Shown here one piece after another: positions 35,493 to 44,412 of a DNA stretch of 64,000 bases. Each line of letters starts with the position of its first letter. Position 1 is the stretch's first letter. The notes under the pieces are model-generated. The model did not search any database. It was not told where the DNA came from and saw nothing but the letters and a program-made list of their open reading frames with translations. The DNA is from CADEED01 sp041395625 (GTDB lineage: Bacteria; Pseudomonadota; Gammaproteobacteria; Steroidobacterales; Steroidobacteraceae): the NCBI GenBank assembly GCA_041395625.1, contig JAWLAE010000002.1:124001-188000 (forward strand), written 5' to 3'. The position numbers were made by a program, and so were the translations under genes.

Positions 35493-36922
35493 CCGCAGGG
35501 GCGGCGGTAGCGGCAGGCTCGTCACGGCCTGCGCAGCGACTGGATCGGCACGGTCGGGCACACGTCGATCTGCGGGCCATGTTTCAGCTGGCGGCGCCGC
35601 TGATGGCCAGCAACGCTGTGCAGGCGGTGATCAATCTCACCGACACCTGGTTCATTGGCCGCATTTCGACTCAGGCCGTGGCCGCCATCAGTTCCATTTA
35701 CTGGATCATGATGGCGGCAATACTGGTCTTGGGTGGCGTAGGCCTCGCCGTGCAGACATTTGTCTCGCAGGCGGTTGGATCGCGCCGGCGCCCGCGCGCC
35801 GCACTGGCTACTTGGTGCGCGCTCTGGGCGACGCTCGCGACTTGGCCGGCGTTCATCGCTCTGGCATTTGCCGGCCGTTGGCTGCTGCGGCCCTTCGGAC
35901 TCGACCCGGAGATCGAACAGCTGGCCTTGGATTACTGGCAGCCACGGATGGGCGGTGCGGCCATTGGTGCGGCCGCGTGGGCGCTGATGGGCTTTTTCAA
36001 TGGCATCAGTGCGACACGTTATACCGTGCTGGTCGTTGTCATCATGACGCTGGCCAATCTGCCAGCCAACGAAGTGCTGATCTTCCGGCTGGACATGGGG
36101 ATGGCGGGTGCTGCGTGGGGCACCAACATCGCCCAGCTCTGCGGCTTGCTGGTCGCGGGGATGATTTTTCTGGGGCCGAAGATGGCGCGCCGGTTCCGCA
36201 CGCCGCTGATGTGGCGACCGCGGTGGTCCATCATACGATCACAGCTGGCGTTGGGTATCCCGATTGGCATCATGTACGGCGCAGACGTCATCGGTGTCGC
36301 GCTGGCGCAGTTGATGGTAGTGCAGGCCACTGCCGTCGGTGCGGCGGCCACGCAGGTGGTCATGATGCTGACGTCACTCGTCTACATGCCAACGCTGGGC
36401 ATCGCAACCGCGGGCACGACGTTGGTAGGCCAATCGATCGGCGCGGGTGACAGGGCCTGGGCGGGGCGGCTCGGCAATGTCACGATCGCACTCTGCGCGT
36501 GCATGATGGGTGGCGTTGCGCTGTTGTTGCTACTGACGGGTGAGTGGTTAGTGCCGCAGTTCCTGAGTGCGACCGATGAGGCGAGCGGCGAGGCGGCAGC
36601 ACTTGCATTGACGTTGCTATGGCCGGCGGCGGCCTATCAAATTTTCGACGGTCTGTACTTCGGCTCGAGTTTCAGCCTGCGCGGTGCCGGCGACACGCGC
36701 GTGCCCGCGCTGGCTGCGTTGTTACTGTCATGGTTGTTCTACGTCCCGCTCGCACACACACTCATCTTTGCGCCTGGGCAGGGCTGGATCGACGGTCTGC
36801 CGCAGCTGGGTTTCGGTGCCATCGGCGCCTGGTATGCATTGATGTCGTACGCCACGCTACTGGGAACGATCTTGCTGCTGCGCTGGCGGTCCGGCCGCTG
36901 GCGCGGCATGCGTATCAACTGA
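35489..36922 (+). CDS. MATE family efflux transporter
   Basis: This is a sodium- or proton-driven multidrug and toxin extrusion transporter of 477 residues with about twelve membrane segments. The family pattern is clear: LAAPLMASNAVQAVINLTDTWFIG at the N-terminus, GVGLAVQTFVSQAVGSRR, then YMPTLGIATAGTTLVGQSIGAGD opening the second half, and SFSLRGAGDTRVPA near the end. The ATG at 35489 overlaps the preceding stop as ATGA. Its last 8 bp overlap the convergent rhomboid gene. Confidence 0.93.
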   Translation: MTAGAAVAAGSSRPAQRLDRHGRAHVDLRAMFQLAAPLMASNAVQAVINLTDTWFIGRISTQAVAAISSIYWIMMAAILVLGGVGLAVQTFVSQAVGSRRRPRAALATWCALWATLATWPAFIALAFAGRWLLRPFGLDPEIEQLALDYWQPRMGGAAIGAAAWALMGFFNGISATRYTVLVVVIMTLANLPANEVLIFRLDMGMAGAAWGTNIAQLCGLLVAGMIFLGPKMARRFRTPLMWRPRWSIIRSQLALGIPIGIMYGADVIGVALAQLMVVQATAVGAAATQVVMMLTSLVYMPTLGIATAGTTLVGQSIGAGDRAWAGRLGNVTIALCACMMGGVALLLLLTGEWLVPQFLSATDEASGEAAALALTLLWPAAAYQIFDGLYFGSSFSLRGAGDTRVPALAALLLSWLFYVPLAHTLIFAPGQGWIDGLPQLGFGAIGAWYALMSYATLLGTILLLRWRSGRWRGMRIN

Positions 36923-37508
36923 ACGGTCGGCGACGACCCTGATTTCGTAGCGCCAGAAACCCGCCCAGCATGCCGCCCAGGTGGGCAAAGTGCGCGACGC
37001 CGGTCTGTGCGCGCGAGAATCCAAGGCCCAGTTCGATCAATCCATAAAGTGTGACGAACACCCACGCTTTCATCGGTATGGGTGGGATAAGAAGCATGAT
37101 GCGCCGCTGCGGAAACATCAGGCCGAACGCCAGCAGAATGCCAAACAGCCCCCCGGATGCGCCCAGCGTTGGATAGGGCGCTGGGAACACGTAAGTGGTC
37201 ACGATCAGTTGCGCTACGGCCGCTATCACGACGCTCGACACGTATACCTCGACGAAGCGCCGCGCACCCAGCGCGCGTTCGATTTCGCTGCCAAACATAT
37301 AGACGCCAAACATATTGAAGAAGAGATGCAGGTAGCTGCCATGCAGGAACGCATACGTCACGATTTGCCACGGCCGGAACGGCCCCTGCAGCGGCCAAAG
37401 CGCGAACAGGCTGACGAGCAGCGGTTCGAGGCCCAGCATGCCGAGCAGGAACACACCGACATTGGCGAACAGCAGCCAGCGCGTGACCGGTGGAAGGCTT
37501 TTAAACAT
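36915..37508 (-). CDS. Rhomboid family intramembrane serine protease
   Basis: This is a six-helix membrane protease of 197 residues that cleaves transmembrane substrates. The catalytic serine is Ser118 in GASGG, and the catalytic histidine is His176 in HFAHLGG. The oxyanion-side HGSYLHLFFNMFGVYMFG segment (helix 2) is typical. The substrate is unknown. Its ATG lies only 3 bp from the proposed GTG start of the divergent DUF1460 gene, so the promoters must lie inside each other's coding regions. It is distinct from the rhombosortase at 61664. Confidence 0.93.
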   Translation of the reverse strand: MFKSLPPVTRWLLFANVGVFLLGMLGLEPLLVSLFALWPLQGPFRPWQIVTYAFLHGSYLHLFFNMFGVYMFGSEIERALGARRFVEVYVSSVVIAAVAQLIVTTYVFPAPYPTLGASGGLFGILLAFGLMFPQRRIMLLIPPIPMKAWVFVTLYGLIELGLGFSRAQTGVAHFAHLGGMLGGFLALRNQGRRRPFS

Positions 37509-37511
37509 GTC

Positions 37512-38444
37512 GTGATTCGAGTGTGTTGTGCATTGATGGTTCCCGTGACCACGTCAGCCGGCCTGGCATCGTCGCATACTTCGTTGGACCAGAGGCTCGC
37601 GGCATTGCACGCGCTAGCCGCAGGTGCGTCGCTGGACGAGCGCGTAGCTGTCGTCAGTCGGCAACTGCTGCGTACGCCGTATCTGCTCGATCCGGCGGGC
37701 GAGGGGCCCGGCGCACCGATCGATCAGGATCCGCTCGTGAACCTGCAGGCTTTCGACTGTCAAACCTATGTCGAGACCGTACTGGCAATCGCACGCACAG
37801 TCGAGCCGCACGACATACTTGCGGAGCTGCTTGCAATTCGCTACCGCGACTCGGTAGTCAGCTTCGAGCACCGGTTACACTTTCCTGAGCTCGACTGGAT
37901 TCCGGTCAATGTTGCACGCGGTGTCATTCGGGATGTCAGTGCAGCGGTTGCCGGCCAGCATTCGCTCGCACACATCACGAGCCGCATCACGCGACGGGCC
38001 TGGCTGCGCGCCTTGCCAGGCAATCCGACGCAGGCCCGCAATGACTACTTGCGCGGTTCGCGCGAGGCCGCGCAGGAGATCGAGCGCATCGCAGCCGCTG
38101 CGCCCGAAGTCGAGACAGTCGACTTGCAATTCATTCCGAAGGCCGCATTGATGGATCAGGCGCTGCTGGATCGAATTCCCAATGGCGCGATCGTTTTCAT
38201 CGTCCGGCCGATGACCAGCATGTTTGGCAATGTCGGGTCGCGGCTCAGTATTTCTCACCTCGGCTTTGCGGTCCGGACGCCCGCGGGCCTTATGTATCGC
38301 CACGCCTCGTCACAGCGGGGCCGAGCCGTCATCGACCGCCTGATGAGCGATTACCTTGCCGCCATGGGCACGAGTCGCAGCTTTGGCGGAATCGCGGTTT
38401 ACGCGCTCGAATCAGGGCACAAATCGCGCGACAGGGCCGGCTGA
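37512..38444 (+). CDS. DUF1460 family protein (N-acetylmuramoyl-L-alanine amidase-like)
   Basis: This protein of about 310 residues belongs to the DUF1460 (AmiA-like) family, whose structural relatives have an NlpC/P60-like cysteine peptidase fold acting on peptidoglycan. The catalytic cysteine is Cys83 in FDCQTYVET, the counterpart of FDCVTFVE in other members. The histidine is probably in ISHLGFAVR. The GTG at 37512 gives a short signal-like N-terminus (IRVCCALMVPVTTSAGLA); ATG at 37536 is an alternative. The frame is open far upstream antisense to the rhomboid gene, but that part is spurious. It is divergent from the rhomboid gene. Confidence 0.83.
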   Translation: MIRVCCALMVPVTTSAGLASSHTSLDQRLAALHALAAGASLDERVAVVSRQLLRTPYLLDPAGEGPGAPIDQDPLVNLQAFDCQTYVETVLAIARTVEPHDILAELLAIRYRDSVVSFEHRLHFPELDWIPVNVARGVIRDVSAAVAGQHSLAHITSRITRRAWLRALPGNPTQARNDYLRGSREAAQEIERIAAAAPEVETVDLQFIPKAALMDQALLDRIPNGAIVFIVRPMTSMFGNVGSRLSISHLGFAVRTPAGLMYRHASSQRGRAVIDRLMSDYLAAMGTSRSFGGIAVYALESGHKSRDRAG

Positions 38445-38493
38445 ATTAAGGTAAAGTCCCAGAGATTTCAATGTGATGCCGGAGTTCCCGCAC

Positions 38494-39657
38494 ATGACTC
38501 AATCGATGCGCCCCACTGTGCTGCCGCCAGTCAACTGGCCGGCAACGCTGATGTTCGCTCTCACGGCCCTGGCCGCGGTCACGCTCGTGCCCTGGTATGC
38601 ATTCACGTTCGAGGTCAGTGCTGGCGCCTGGATCGCCGCAGCGGTGTTCCTGAGCTTGAATGAGCTGTCGATCACGGCGGGTTATCACCGGCTCTGGGCG
38701 CATCGCACTTACAGCGCACACTGGTCCGTGCGTTTCATTTACATGATCTTCGGTTCGATGGCACTGCAGAACACCGTGTTCGAGTGGGCAGCCGGTCATC
38801 GCAAGCATCACATCAACGTTGACGATGTCGAACTCGACCCGTACTCAGCCAAACGGGGCTTCTGGTTCTCGCACATGGGTTGGATGGTGCGCAAGTACCC
38901 CAGTGGCATCTACGACTACGCGAACATCAACGACCTGACGCGCGATCCGATGCTGGCATTTCAGGCGCGCCACTATCTCAAGCTGGCGGTCGGCACGAAC
39001 GTGCTGTTGCCGGCCATCGTTGGTGTGGCGATCGGTGATTTCTGGGGCACGATGATGGTCGCTGGCGTGTTGCGGTTGGTGGTCAGCCATCACTTCACGT
39101 TCTTCATCAATTCGCTGGCGCACATGTGGGGCTCACGGCCGTACACCGACGGCAACACGGCGCGCGACAATCCAGTCATCGCGTTCTTCACCTTCGGTGA
39201 GGGCTATCACAATTTCCATCATTATTTCGCGCACGACTACCGCAACGGCGTGCGTTGGTGGCAATGGGACCCGACCAAGTGGCTGATTGCAGCGTTGGGC
39301 AGCATCAAGCTGGCACGGAATCTGAAGCGCGTGCCGCGCGTCCAGATCCAGCGGGCTGTGATGGAGATGCAATTCAAGCAGGCCGAAGCGCGTCTCGCTA
39401 CTGCGCGAGCCGCCGGCCCGGCACTTGCGCACATCGACGAGTTGCGTGCGCGGCTGGCGCACGAATATGAATCGTTCAAGGCTGCCCTCGCAGAGTGGTC
39501 GCGAGTCAAGGACGCCTGGTACGAGAGTAAGAAGCGTGCCTTGCTGCACCGGCTCGAGGCGGAAGAATCGAACTTCCGCGCGCAGCTGCGCGAGATCGAA
39601 TATGGCCTCAAGTTGCAGGCGAAGCGTCTACGCTTGCTGCATGCGCAGTTGGCCTGA
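38494..39657 (+). CDS. Acyl-CoA/fatty acid desaturase (DesA-like)
   Basis: This is a membrane di-iron desaturase that introduces a double bond into fatty acyl chains. The three histidine boxes are HRLWAH, HRKHH and HNFHH (in EGYHNFHHYF). The chosen ATG at 38494 has GGAG 9 nt upstream; GTG at 38473 and ATG at 38476 are in-frame alternatives. The 387 residues include a C-terminal coiled-coil-like tail of about 110 residues (QFKQAEARLATARAAG... LRAQLREIEYGLKLQAK-like), which the Pseudomonas DesA homologue also appears to have by length. It is probably an aerobic complement to the fab genes nearer the right end. Confidence 0.92.
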   Translation: MTQSMRPTVLPPVNWPATLMFALTALAAVTLVPWYAFTFEVSAGAWIAAAVFLSLNELSITAGYHRLWAHRTYSAHWSVRFIYMIFGSMALQNTVFEWAAGHRKHHINVDDVELDPYSAKRGFWFSHMGWMVRKYPSGIYDYANINDLTRDPMLAFQARHYLKLAVGTNVLLPAIVGVAIGDFWGTMMVAGVLRLVVSHHFTFFINSLAHMWGSRPYTDGNTARDNPVIAFFTFGEGYHNFHHYFAHDYRNGVRWWQWDPTKWLIAALGSIKLARNLKRVPRVQIQRAVMEMQFKQAEARLATARAAGPALAHIDELRARLAHEYESFKAALAEWSRVKDAWYESKKRALLHRLEAEESNFRAQLREIEYGLKLQAKRLRLLHAQLA

Positions 39658-39680
39658 TCGTTTGCAGGGGAAGCGTCGTG

Positions 39681-40316
39681 ATGTTCCGCATTGCCGCCGC
39701 GCTGTTCGCTGCAGCGCTCTGTCTCGCTCTTTCAATTTCGGCCCACAGCGCTGAGTTTCCGGTTGTCCCCAAGGTGATGTCGGGGCTGCCGGTGGGCGAT
39801 GGTTCCTGGCAGATGGAAATGCTGGACGGACCGCAGGCCGCGGAGATGCGCAAGACGTTCCCGCAGGGCATGAAGGTGTGTACCACCGCGGCCAAAGCAA
39901 TGGCCAAAGACTTGTCGAATTCCGCCTCTGAGCCGAAACAGACGGCCGACCGGTGCGACACGAAGGTGATCGAGAATTCCAACCAGCGCATGGTCACGGA
40001 ATCGCGCTGTGACAAGGCCTCGACCACTCGGGTGACGGTGACGCGGACGACGCCGAAGTCGATCGACGTGCTCACCGAGACTACCGAGCGCGGTAAGACC
40101 GAGACGAACAAGATGCGTATGACTTATCTGGGCGCCTGCTCGGCGTCTGACAGCATTGTTTCGGGTGCCAAGGATTCCGAAATGTGCAAACAGATGCAGG
40201 CACAGATGGGTGAGATGGACCCCGCCAAAGCCTGCAAGAACGCCGGGGAAGGCAAGGCGATGTGCGAGAAAATGATGGCCGATGCACGTGCGCGAATGGC
40301 TGGGATGTGCAAGTAG
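39681..40316 (+). CDS. DUF3617 domain-containing exported protein
   Basis: This is an exported protein of 211 residues with a signal peptide (MFRIAAALFAAALCLALSISAHS). The mature part begins by describing the DUF3617 pattern: a short beta strand GSWQMEMLDGPQ, conserved cysteines (KVCTTAAKA, DRCDTKVIE, ESRCDK) and a cysteine-rich tail (GACSASDS, EMCKQMQAQMG, KACKNAGEGKAMCEKMM, GMCK). Function is unknown. A good ribosome binding site (ggggaag) precedes the ATG; a GTG one codon upstream is also possible. It lies 23 bp after the desaturase gene. Confidence 0.85.
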   Translation: MFRIAAALFAAALCLALSISAHSAEFPVVPKVMSGLPVGDGSWQMEMLDGPQAAEMRKTFPQGMKVCTTAAKAMAKDLSNSASEPKQTADRCDTKVIENSNQRMVTESRCDKASTTRVTVTRTTPKSIDVLTETTERGKTETNKMRMTYLGACSASDSIVSGAKDSEMCKQMQAQMGEMDPAKACKNAGEGKAMCEKMMADARARMAGMCK

Positions 40317-40348
40317 TCGTTCAGTAGGGCTCGACTGGAAGTATCGAC

Positions 40349-41227
40349 ATGTGTGACGACCATGATTTTGATGTGATGACCGACTATGACGTGCGGGGCA
40401 TGCAGTTGTCGCGGCGTCAGTTCGCGGCGCTTGGAGTCGGCGCGAGTGTGCTGTCACTGCTGCCGCGGGCGGCGAACGCCGCCGAAGTCGTCGAGTCGGA
40501 AGTTTCATTCGACACTCCCGACGGCAACGCGGACGCCTATTTCGTGCATCCTGCCAAAGGCACTCATCCTGCCGCGCTGATATGGCCGGACATCTTTGGT
40601 TTGCGCCCCGCGTTTCGCCAGATGGGAAATCGGCTGGCCGAGTCTGGTTATGCGGTGTTGGTGGTCAATCCGTTCTACCGCAAACAAAGAGCACCGACTT
40701 CACAGCCCGGCGCCGATTTCCAGGACCCTGCGACACGCGCCACACTGATGTCCATGGCCGGGTCACTGACAGCGGACACGGCTGTGACGGATGCCAAAGC
40801 ATTCATCGGGTGGCTCGATGGACAGCCTGCCGTCGATAGCAAGCGCAAGGCAGGAACTGCAGGCTACTGCATGGGCGGCCCGCTGATCATGCGAACAGCG
40901 GCAGCAGTGCCACAAAGAATCGGGGCCGCCGCATCTTTTCACGGCGGTGGCCTGGCGACGGACAAGCCCGACAGTCCGCACTTGTTAGTGTCGCAGATGC
41001 GGGCCCAGTTTCTGATCGCGATCGCGGAGAACGACGATCAGCGCGATCCCCAAACCAAGGATCTGTTGCGCGACGCATTTGCCGCGGCGAAGTTGCCTGC
41101 GGAGATCGAGGTCTATGCGGGCGCGCAGCATGGCTGGTGTCCGCCCGACTCCAAGGTTTACAACGAGGCGCAGGCTGAGAAGGCCTGGAGCAGAATGCTG
41201 GCGTTGTTCGAGCGAGCCCTGGGGTAG
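40349..41227 (+). CDS. Dienelactone hydrolase family protein with Tat signal
   Basis: This is an alpha/beta hydrolase of the dienelactone hydrolase family, 292 residues. The N-terminus carries a twin-arginine signal (LSRRQFAALGVGASVLSLLPRAANA at about residues 20-44), so the enzyme is probably exported folded. The nucleophile is a cysteine in AGYCMGG, as in true dienelactone hydrolases, with Asp in AENDDQRDP and His in AQHGWCPP completing the triad. The substrate is unknown; no chlorocatechol or aromatic degradation genes are near. It ends 7 bp from the convergent alcohol dehydrogenase gene. Confidence 0.9.
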   Translation: MCDDHDFDVMTDYDVRGMQLSRRQFAALGVGASVLSLLPRAANAAEVVESEVSFDTPDGNADAYFVHPAKGTHPAALIWPDIFGLRPAFRQMGNRLAESGYAVLVVNPFYRKQRAPTSQPGADFQDPATRATLMSMAGSLTADTAVTDAKAFIGWLDGQPAVDSKRKAGTAGYCMGGPLIMRTAAAVPQRIGAAASFHGGGLATDKPDSPHLLVSQMRAQFLIAIAENDDQRDPQTKDLLRDAFAAAKLPAEIEVYAGAQHGWCPPDSKVYNEAQAEKAWSRMLALFERALG

Positions 41228-41234
41228 CGTCGGC

Positions 41235-42239
41235 TTACGGGATCAGCACCGCTGCGCCTATTACGCGCCCCGCACGCAAGTCTGCCAGCGCGCGGTTGGC
41301 TGCGTCCAAGTCATAGGTTTGTACCGTCGTCGCCACGTGTGCACGCGGCGCGAGGGCAAGGAATTCCTCGCCGTCCTGTCGTGTCAGATTGGCGATGGAG
41401 CGAATGGCCCGCTCGCCCCACAGATGACGATAGGCGAACGCGGGGATGTCACTCATATGAATGCCGGCGCACACGACGGTCGCGCCCTTGTTGGTGGCCT
41501 GCAATGCGGCGACCACGAGTCCGCCAATCGGTGCAAAGATGATCGCGGCATCGAGCAGCTCAGGAGCAGGGCGGTCGGAGTCGCCGGCCCAGATGGCGCC
41601 GAGTCCGAGCGCGAACTGCTGGGCTGCGCGATCACCCGGCCGTGTGAACGCATAGATCTCACGGCCTTCGTACTTGGCCACTTGCGCGATGATATGTGCA
41701 GCTGCGCCGAAGCCGTAGATGCCGATGCGCCGCGCCTCGCCGGCGGCGCGTAACGCGCGATAGCCGATCAGACCGGCGCACAACAGCGGTGCAGCCTCGG
41801 CGTCAGTGTAGGCGTCCGGAATTGCAAAGCAGAATCGTTCATCCGCGAGCGCGAAGTCTGCATAGCCTCCGTCGCGGTGATAACCCGTGAATTGCGCTTG
41901 ATCGCACAGGTTCTCGCGGCCACTTAGACAGAAAGGGCAAGCGCCGCAAGCGTAGCCGAGCCATGGCACTCCGACGCGTGCGCCGATGGGAAATCGCTGG
42001 CAAGCGGGACCGTGGGCCACGATCGTACCCACGATCTCGTGGCCTGGCGTCAGCGGTCGCCGCGTGATCGGCAGTTCGGCATCGACTATATGCAGATCCG
42101 TGCGACAGACGCCGCAGGCGCTGACGCGCAGCAGGAGCTCGCGTGCCCGCGGCTGCCGACAGTCCAGCAGTTCCGCGCGCAGTAGTTGCGTTGCCGCGTG
42201 TAATCGCATGGCGCGCATATGATCTGGCGAGAATCGCAT
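41235..42239 (-). CDS. Zinc-dependent alcohol dehydrogenase (AdhP-like)
   Basis: This is a medium-chain dehydrogenase/reductase of 334 residues. The catalytic zinc ligands lie in SACGVCRTDLH and PGHEIVG, and the structural zinc site is CGACPFCLSGRENLC with four cysteines. The nucleotide fold reads IGIYGFGAAAHIIAQVA. It belongs to the group that oxidises primary alcohols with NAD. In-frame ATGs at 42218 (MRAMRLHAATQ) and 42209 are alternatives; none has a clear ribosome binding site. A structured gap separates it from the LpxO-like gene upstream. Confidence 0.93.
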   Translation of the reverse strand: MRFSPDHMRAMRLHAATQLLRAELLDCRQPRARELLLRVSACGVCRTDLHIVDAELPITRRPLTPGHEIVGTIVAHGPACQRFPIGARVGVPWLGYACGACPFCLSGRENLCDQAQFTGYHRDGGYADFALADERFCFAIPDAYTDAEAAPLLCAGLIGYRALRAAGEARRIGIYGFGAAAHIIAQVAKYEGREIYAFTRPGDRAAQQFALGLGAIWAGDSDRPAPELLDAAIIFAPIGGLVVAALQATNKGATVVCAGIHMSDIPAFAYRHLWGERAIRSIANLTRQDGEEFLALAPRAHVATTVQTYDLDAANRALADLRAGRVIGAAVLIP

Positions 42240-42264
42240 CGGAAGTTTAGTTAGTATGCGAGGA

Positions 42265-42329
42265 GGGCGCCGCAGCGGCCATCGGGAAATGTACCGATCC
42301 CTTCTTCACCGGCGCCCGCTCATTGCGGG
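42265..42329. repeat. Nested inverted repeats between two minus-strand genes
   Basis: An 8-bp perfect outer stem (GGGCGCCG at 42265-42272, CGGCGCCC at 42310-42317) encloses an inner stem ATCGG/CCGAT (42281-42285, 42294-42298). A second hairpin CCCGC/GCGGG (42315-42319, 42325-42329) overlaps the outer arm and lies just after the LpxO-like stop. The two hairpins are mutually exclusive. No T-run follows on either strand, so this is not a classical terminator. Confidence 0.55.
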
Positions 42330-42333
42330 TCGC

Positions 42334-43296
42334 TCAGATCGATCTGTTGATCAACCAGCTCAAACCCGCGATCGACAGTGCGAACAACGCGAGCAGGCTG
42401 GTGTTGAAGGCGTACTTGATCACCGTGTAGAGCTTGCGGTTGGTCGTTTTCAGTGCTTTGCTGCGCGCAAATGCTGGCGCAACGCTCGAGAATACGCGAT
42501 TGGCAAAGCCCTGCTTGTCGCCTTCGATGTTGGGCACGACAGTCAGGCGCGCGAGACCCTTGTAGAAGAAATTGATGATCCGGCCGAAGATATTCATGGG
42601 TCGTTCGATGTCACACATGAGTATGAGGCGCGGCTCGTTGGTGTCGTTGCGCGCGTGATGCAAATACGTGATGTCGAACAGGGCGGCTTGGCCATCGCGC
42701 CAGGAATGACGCTGACCATCGACCTCGATGAAACACGCATCGGAGTTGGGCGTTGCGAGCCCAAGGTGGTAGCGTAACGATACCGCGAGCGGGTCGAGGT
42801 GGCGGGTCAACTTGGCGCCGGGCGCCAGAACCGAAAACATCGCGCCGTTGACCGATTTCATGCCTTGCAGTAGCGCCACCGTATTCGGGCACAGCGCTAT
42901 GGCCGAGTTGTGAGTGTGTCCGTACCAGCGCAAATAGAATTTGCTCCACCCGTACTTGAAGAAGGTACGAAATCCGATATCGAAGGATGCCGGGCTGTTC
43001 GGATCACAGGTCTTGCTGAAATAACCCTGCTCATGCAGCTGCAGTACTTCGGCGCGAATGACCGGCCAGCTTTCCTGCAGGTGGCTGAGTTCGGGGAAGT
43101 CGTGCAGATCCATGAAAACGCGGCGTGCTCGCGGCTTCGTGAAGATATACAGCAAGCAATTGAACGGCGCGAACACTGGCCAAGCCTTGCGCATGTATTC
43201 GCGCAAGCTGGCGTAACGCAACGTGCCGCGATACCGATAAACGTATGTCATCGAGCATACGACCAGCGCCGTGGCGATCACCAGGAATGGCAGCAC
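42334..43296 (-). CDS. lpxO: Aspartyl/asparaginyl beta-hydroxylase family protein (LpxO-like)
   Basis: This is a membrane-anchored 2-oxoglutarate/Fe(II) dioxygenase of the LpxO group, which hydroxylates a secondary acyl chain of lipid A. A membrane segment at the N-terminus (VLPFLVIATALVVCSMTYVY) and one at the C-terminus flank the catalytic domain. The iron ligands fit HLDPLAVSLRYHLGL and LHHARND, and the oxoglutarate-binding Arg is in NEPRLILMCDIERP. The start is uncertain: GTG at 43296 precedes the membrane segment, and the frame is open to TTG at 43392 with an unlikely N-terminus. Lipid A as substrate is inferred; a PhoPQ pair is in the same window. Confidence 0.85.
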   Translation of the reverse strand: MLPFLVIATALVVCSMTYVYRYRGTLRYASLREYMRKAWPVFAPFNCLLYIFTKPRARRVFMDLHDFPELSHLQESWPVIRAEVLQLHEQGYFSKTCDPNSPASFDIGFRTFFKYGWSKFYLRWYGHTHNSAIALCPNTVALLQGMKSVNGAMFSVLAPGAKLTRHLDPLAVSLRYHLGLATPNSDACFIEVDGQRHSWRDGQAALFDITYLHHARNDTNEPRLILMCDIERPMNIFGRIINFFYKGLARLTVVPNIEGDKQGFANRVFSSVAPAFARSKALKTTNRKLYTVIKYAFNTSLLALFALSIAGLSWLINRSI

Positions 43297-43441
43297 TAGG
43301 GTTTCATCGAGTCGTGAGTTTGTCTTCCAGGCACACGTGCAGGGGATATGTAGGACTTGACCGACTATACAGCGCGCGGGGTGACGTACCAAAAGGATCA
43401 GCAGGACTAGCTCGCAGTATCTGATCGTGTCAAATATTGGT

Positions 43442-43457
43442 CATAATATACATTATG
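43442..43457. repeat. AT-rich palindrome CATAAT-ATAC-ATTATG
   Basis: A perfect 6-bp inverted repeat with a 4-bp centre in an AT-rich stretch of the gap between the alpha/beta hydrolase and the LpxO-like gene. Downstream on the minus strand a TTGACA lies at about 43429-43424 without a convincing -10 partner. It could be a regulator site or part of the LpxO-like promoter. Confidence 0.4.
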
Positions 43458-43492
43458 CGAACTAAGATAACTGTCTGGAACCAACTCTCTCG

Positions 43493-44251
43493 CTACTGCG
43501 CAGCCAATGCCGGCACGTAGTCGGCACTGGCCGAAATCGTATTGTGACCGACACCCGCGATCACGCGATAGCTAACGATGCCGGGCGCAAACTGCTGCAC
43601 CAGCGCATCGGTGCTCCAGCGCGGAATCACCTCATCATTCTCGGCGGCCAATACCAACGTCGGCGCGCGAACCTGCGGTGCATGGCGACCCGATTCGTAC
43701 CGGTCCCGCAGGAGCCAGCGCACCGGCAGATATGGCAGCATCTTCGCAGCCAGCGACTGCACGCTCTCGAACGGCGTTACCAGCACCAGCCGGGTCACCG
43801 GTCGCGCGCTTGCTACTTGGATCGCCACTCCGCTTCCCAGACTCCGTCCGATCACGACAATGTGCGAGTGCTCACGCTGCACGTGCTCGTACAGTGCCAG
43901 GGCATCTGCGACCAACGCCGCCTCCGAGGGTGTGCCCGAACTGCCGCTGTAGCCACGGTAGTGCATCAGGTACAAGGCATGCTGGGGAAACGCTGCCGCC
44001 AGATCCGGCAGACTGTCCGCGACGGCTTCCGCGTTGCCGCCAAAGTACAGCACCGCATCCGGCCCGACGTGCGGGCGCGTCGTGACCAGCACATCGCCGC
44101 CGTCGATTGGCAGCCGCAGTGTTTCGGCCGTGCTCGGCGCGCGCGGGGTCGGATAATATAGGTAGCTGCGCTGCTTGACGAAGAACACGCCGCACAAGGC
44201 AGCGTAACCCACGATGACTAAGCCCGCGGGCAGCAGTAGTGCGCGCCACAT
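43493..44251 (-). CDS. Alpha/beta hydrolase (ABHD13-like, membrane anchored)
   Basis: This is an alpha/beta hydrolase of 252 residues with a single N-terminal anchor (LLLPAGLVIVGYAALCGVFFV). The nucleophile is the Ser of GRSLGSG, the acid is Asp in AAENDEVIP and the base is His in GVGHN. The segment YFGGNAEAVADSLPDL and YRGYSGSSGTPSE match the ABHD13/Bem46-like group. The substrate is not known. About 160 bp separate it from the DJ-1 family gene upstream; I see no feature in that gap. Confidence 0.88.
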   Translation of the reverse strand: MWRALLLPAGLVIVGYAALCGVFFVKQRSYLYYPTPRAPSTAETLRLPIDGGDVLVTTRPHVGPDAVLYFGGNAEAVADSLPDLAAAFPQHALYLMHYRGYSGSSGTPSEAALVADALALYEHVQREHSHIVVIGRSLGSGVAIQVASARPVTRLVLVTPFESVQSLAAKMLPYLPVRWLLRDRYESGRHAPQVRAPTLVLAAENDEVIPRWSTDALVQQFAPGIVSYRVIAGVGHNTISASADYVPALAAQ

Positions 44252-44412
44252 AATCTAACTACTACTCATTCAGGGATACCGGAGCCATTGATGCGGGCAG
44301 GCTGCGCCGCCAGGGTTGCCCATCGAGATGCGAATTCTCTGTAGAACACGCTCACTGTGCATTGGTCCAACTGAGTTTGGTCAAAATGTCGGCTCTAAGC
44401 TCCTGGGCTGCG

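Noticed and set aside
36981..38444. 487-codon plus-strand frame ending in the DUF1460 protein
   Set aside because: The first part is antisense to the rhomboid protease and has no export signal; the real start is near 37512.
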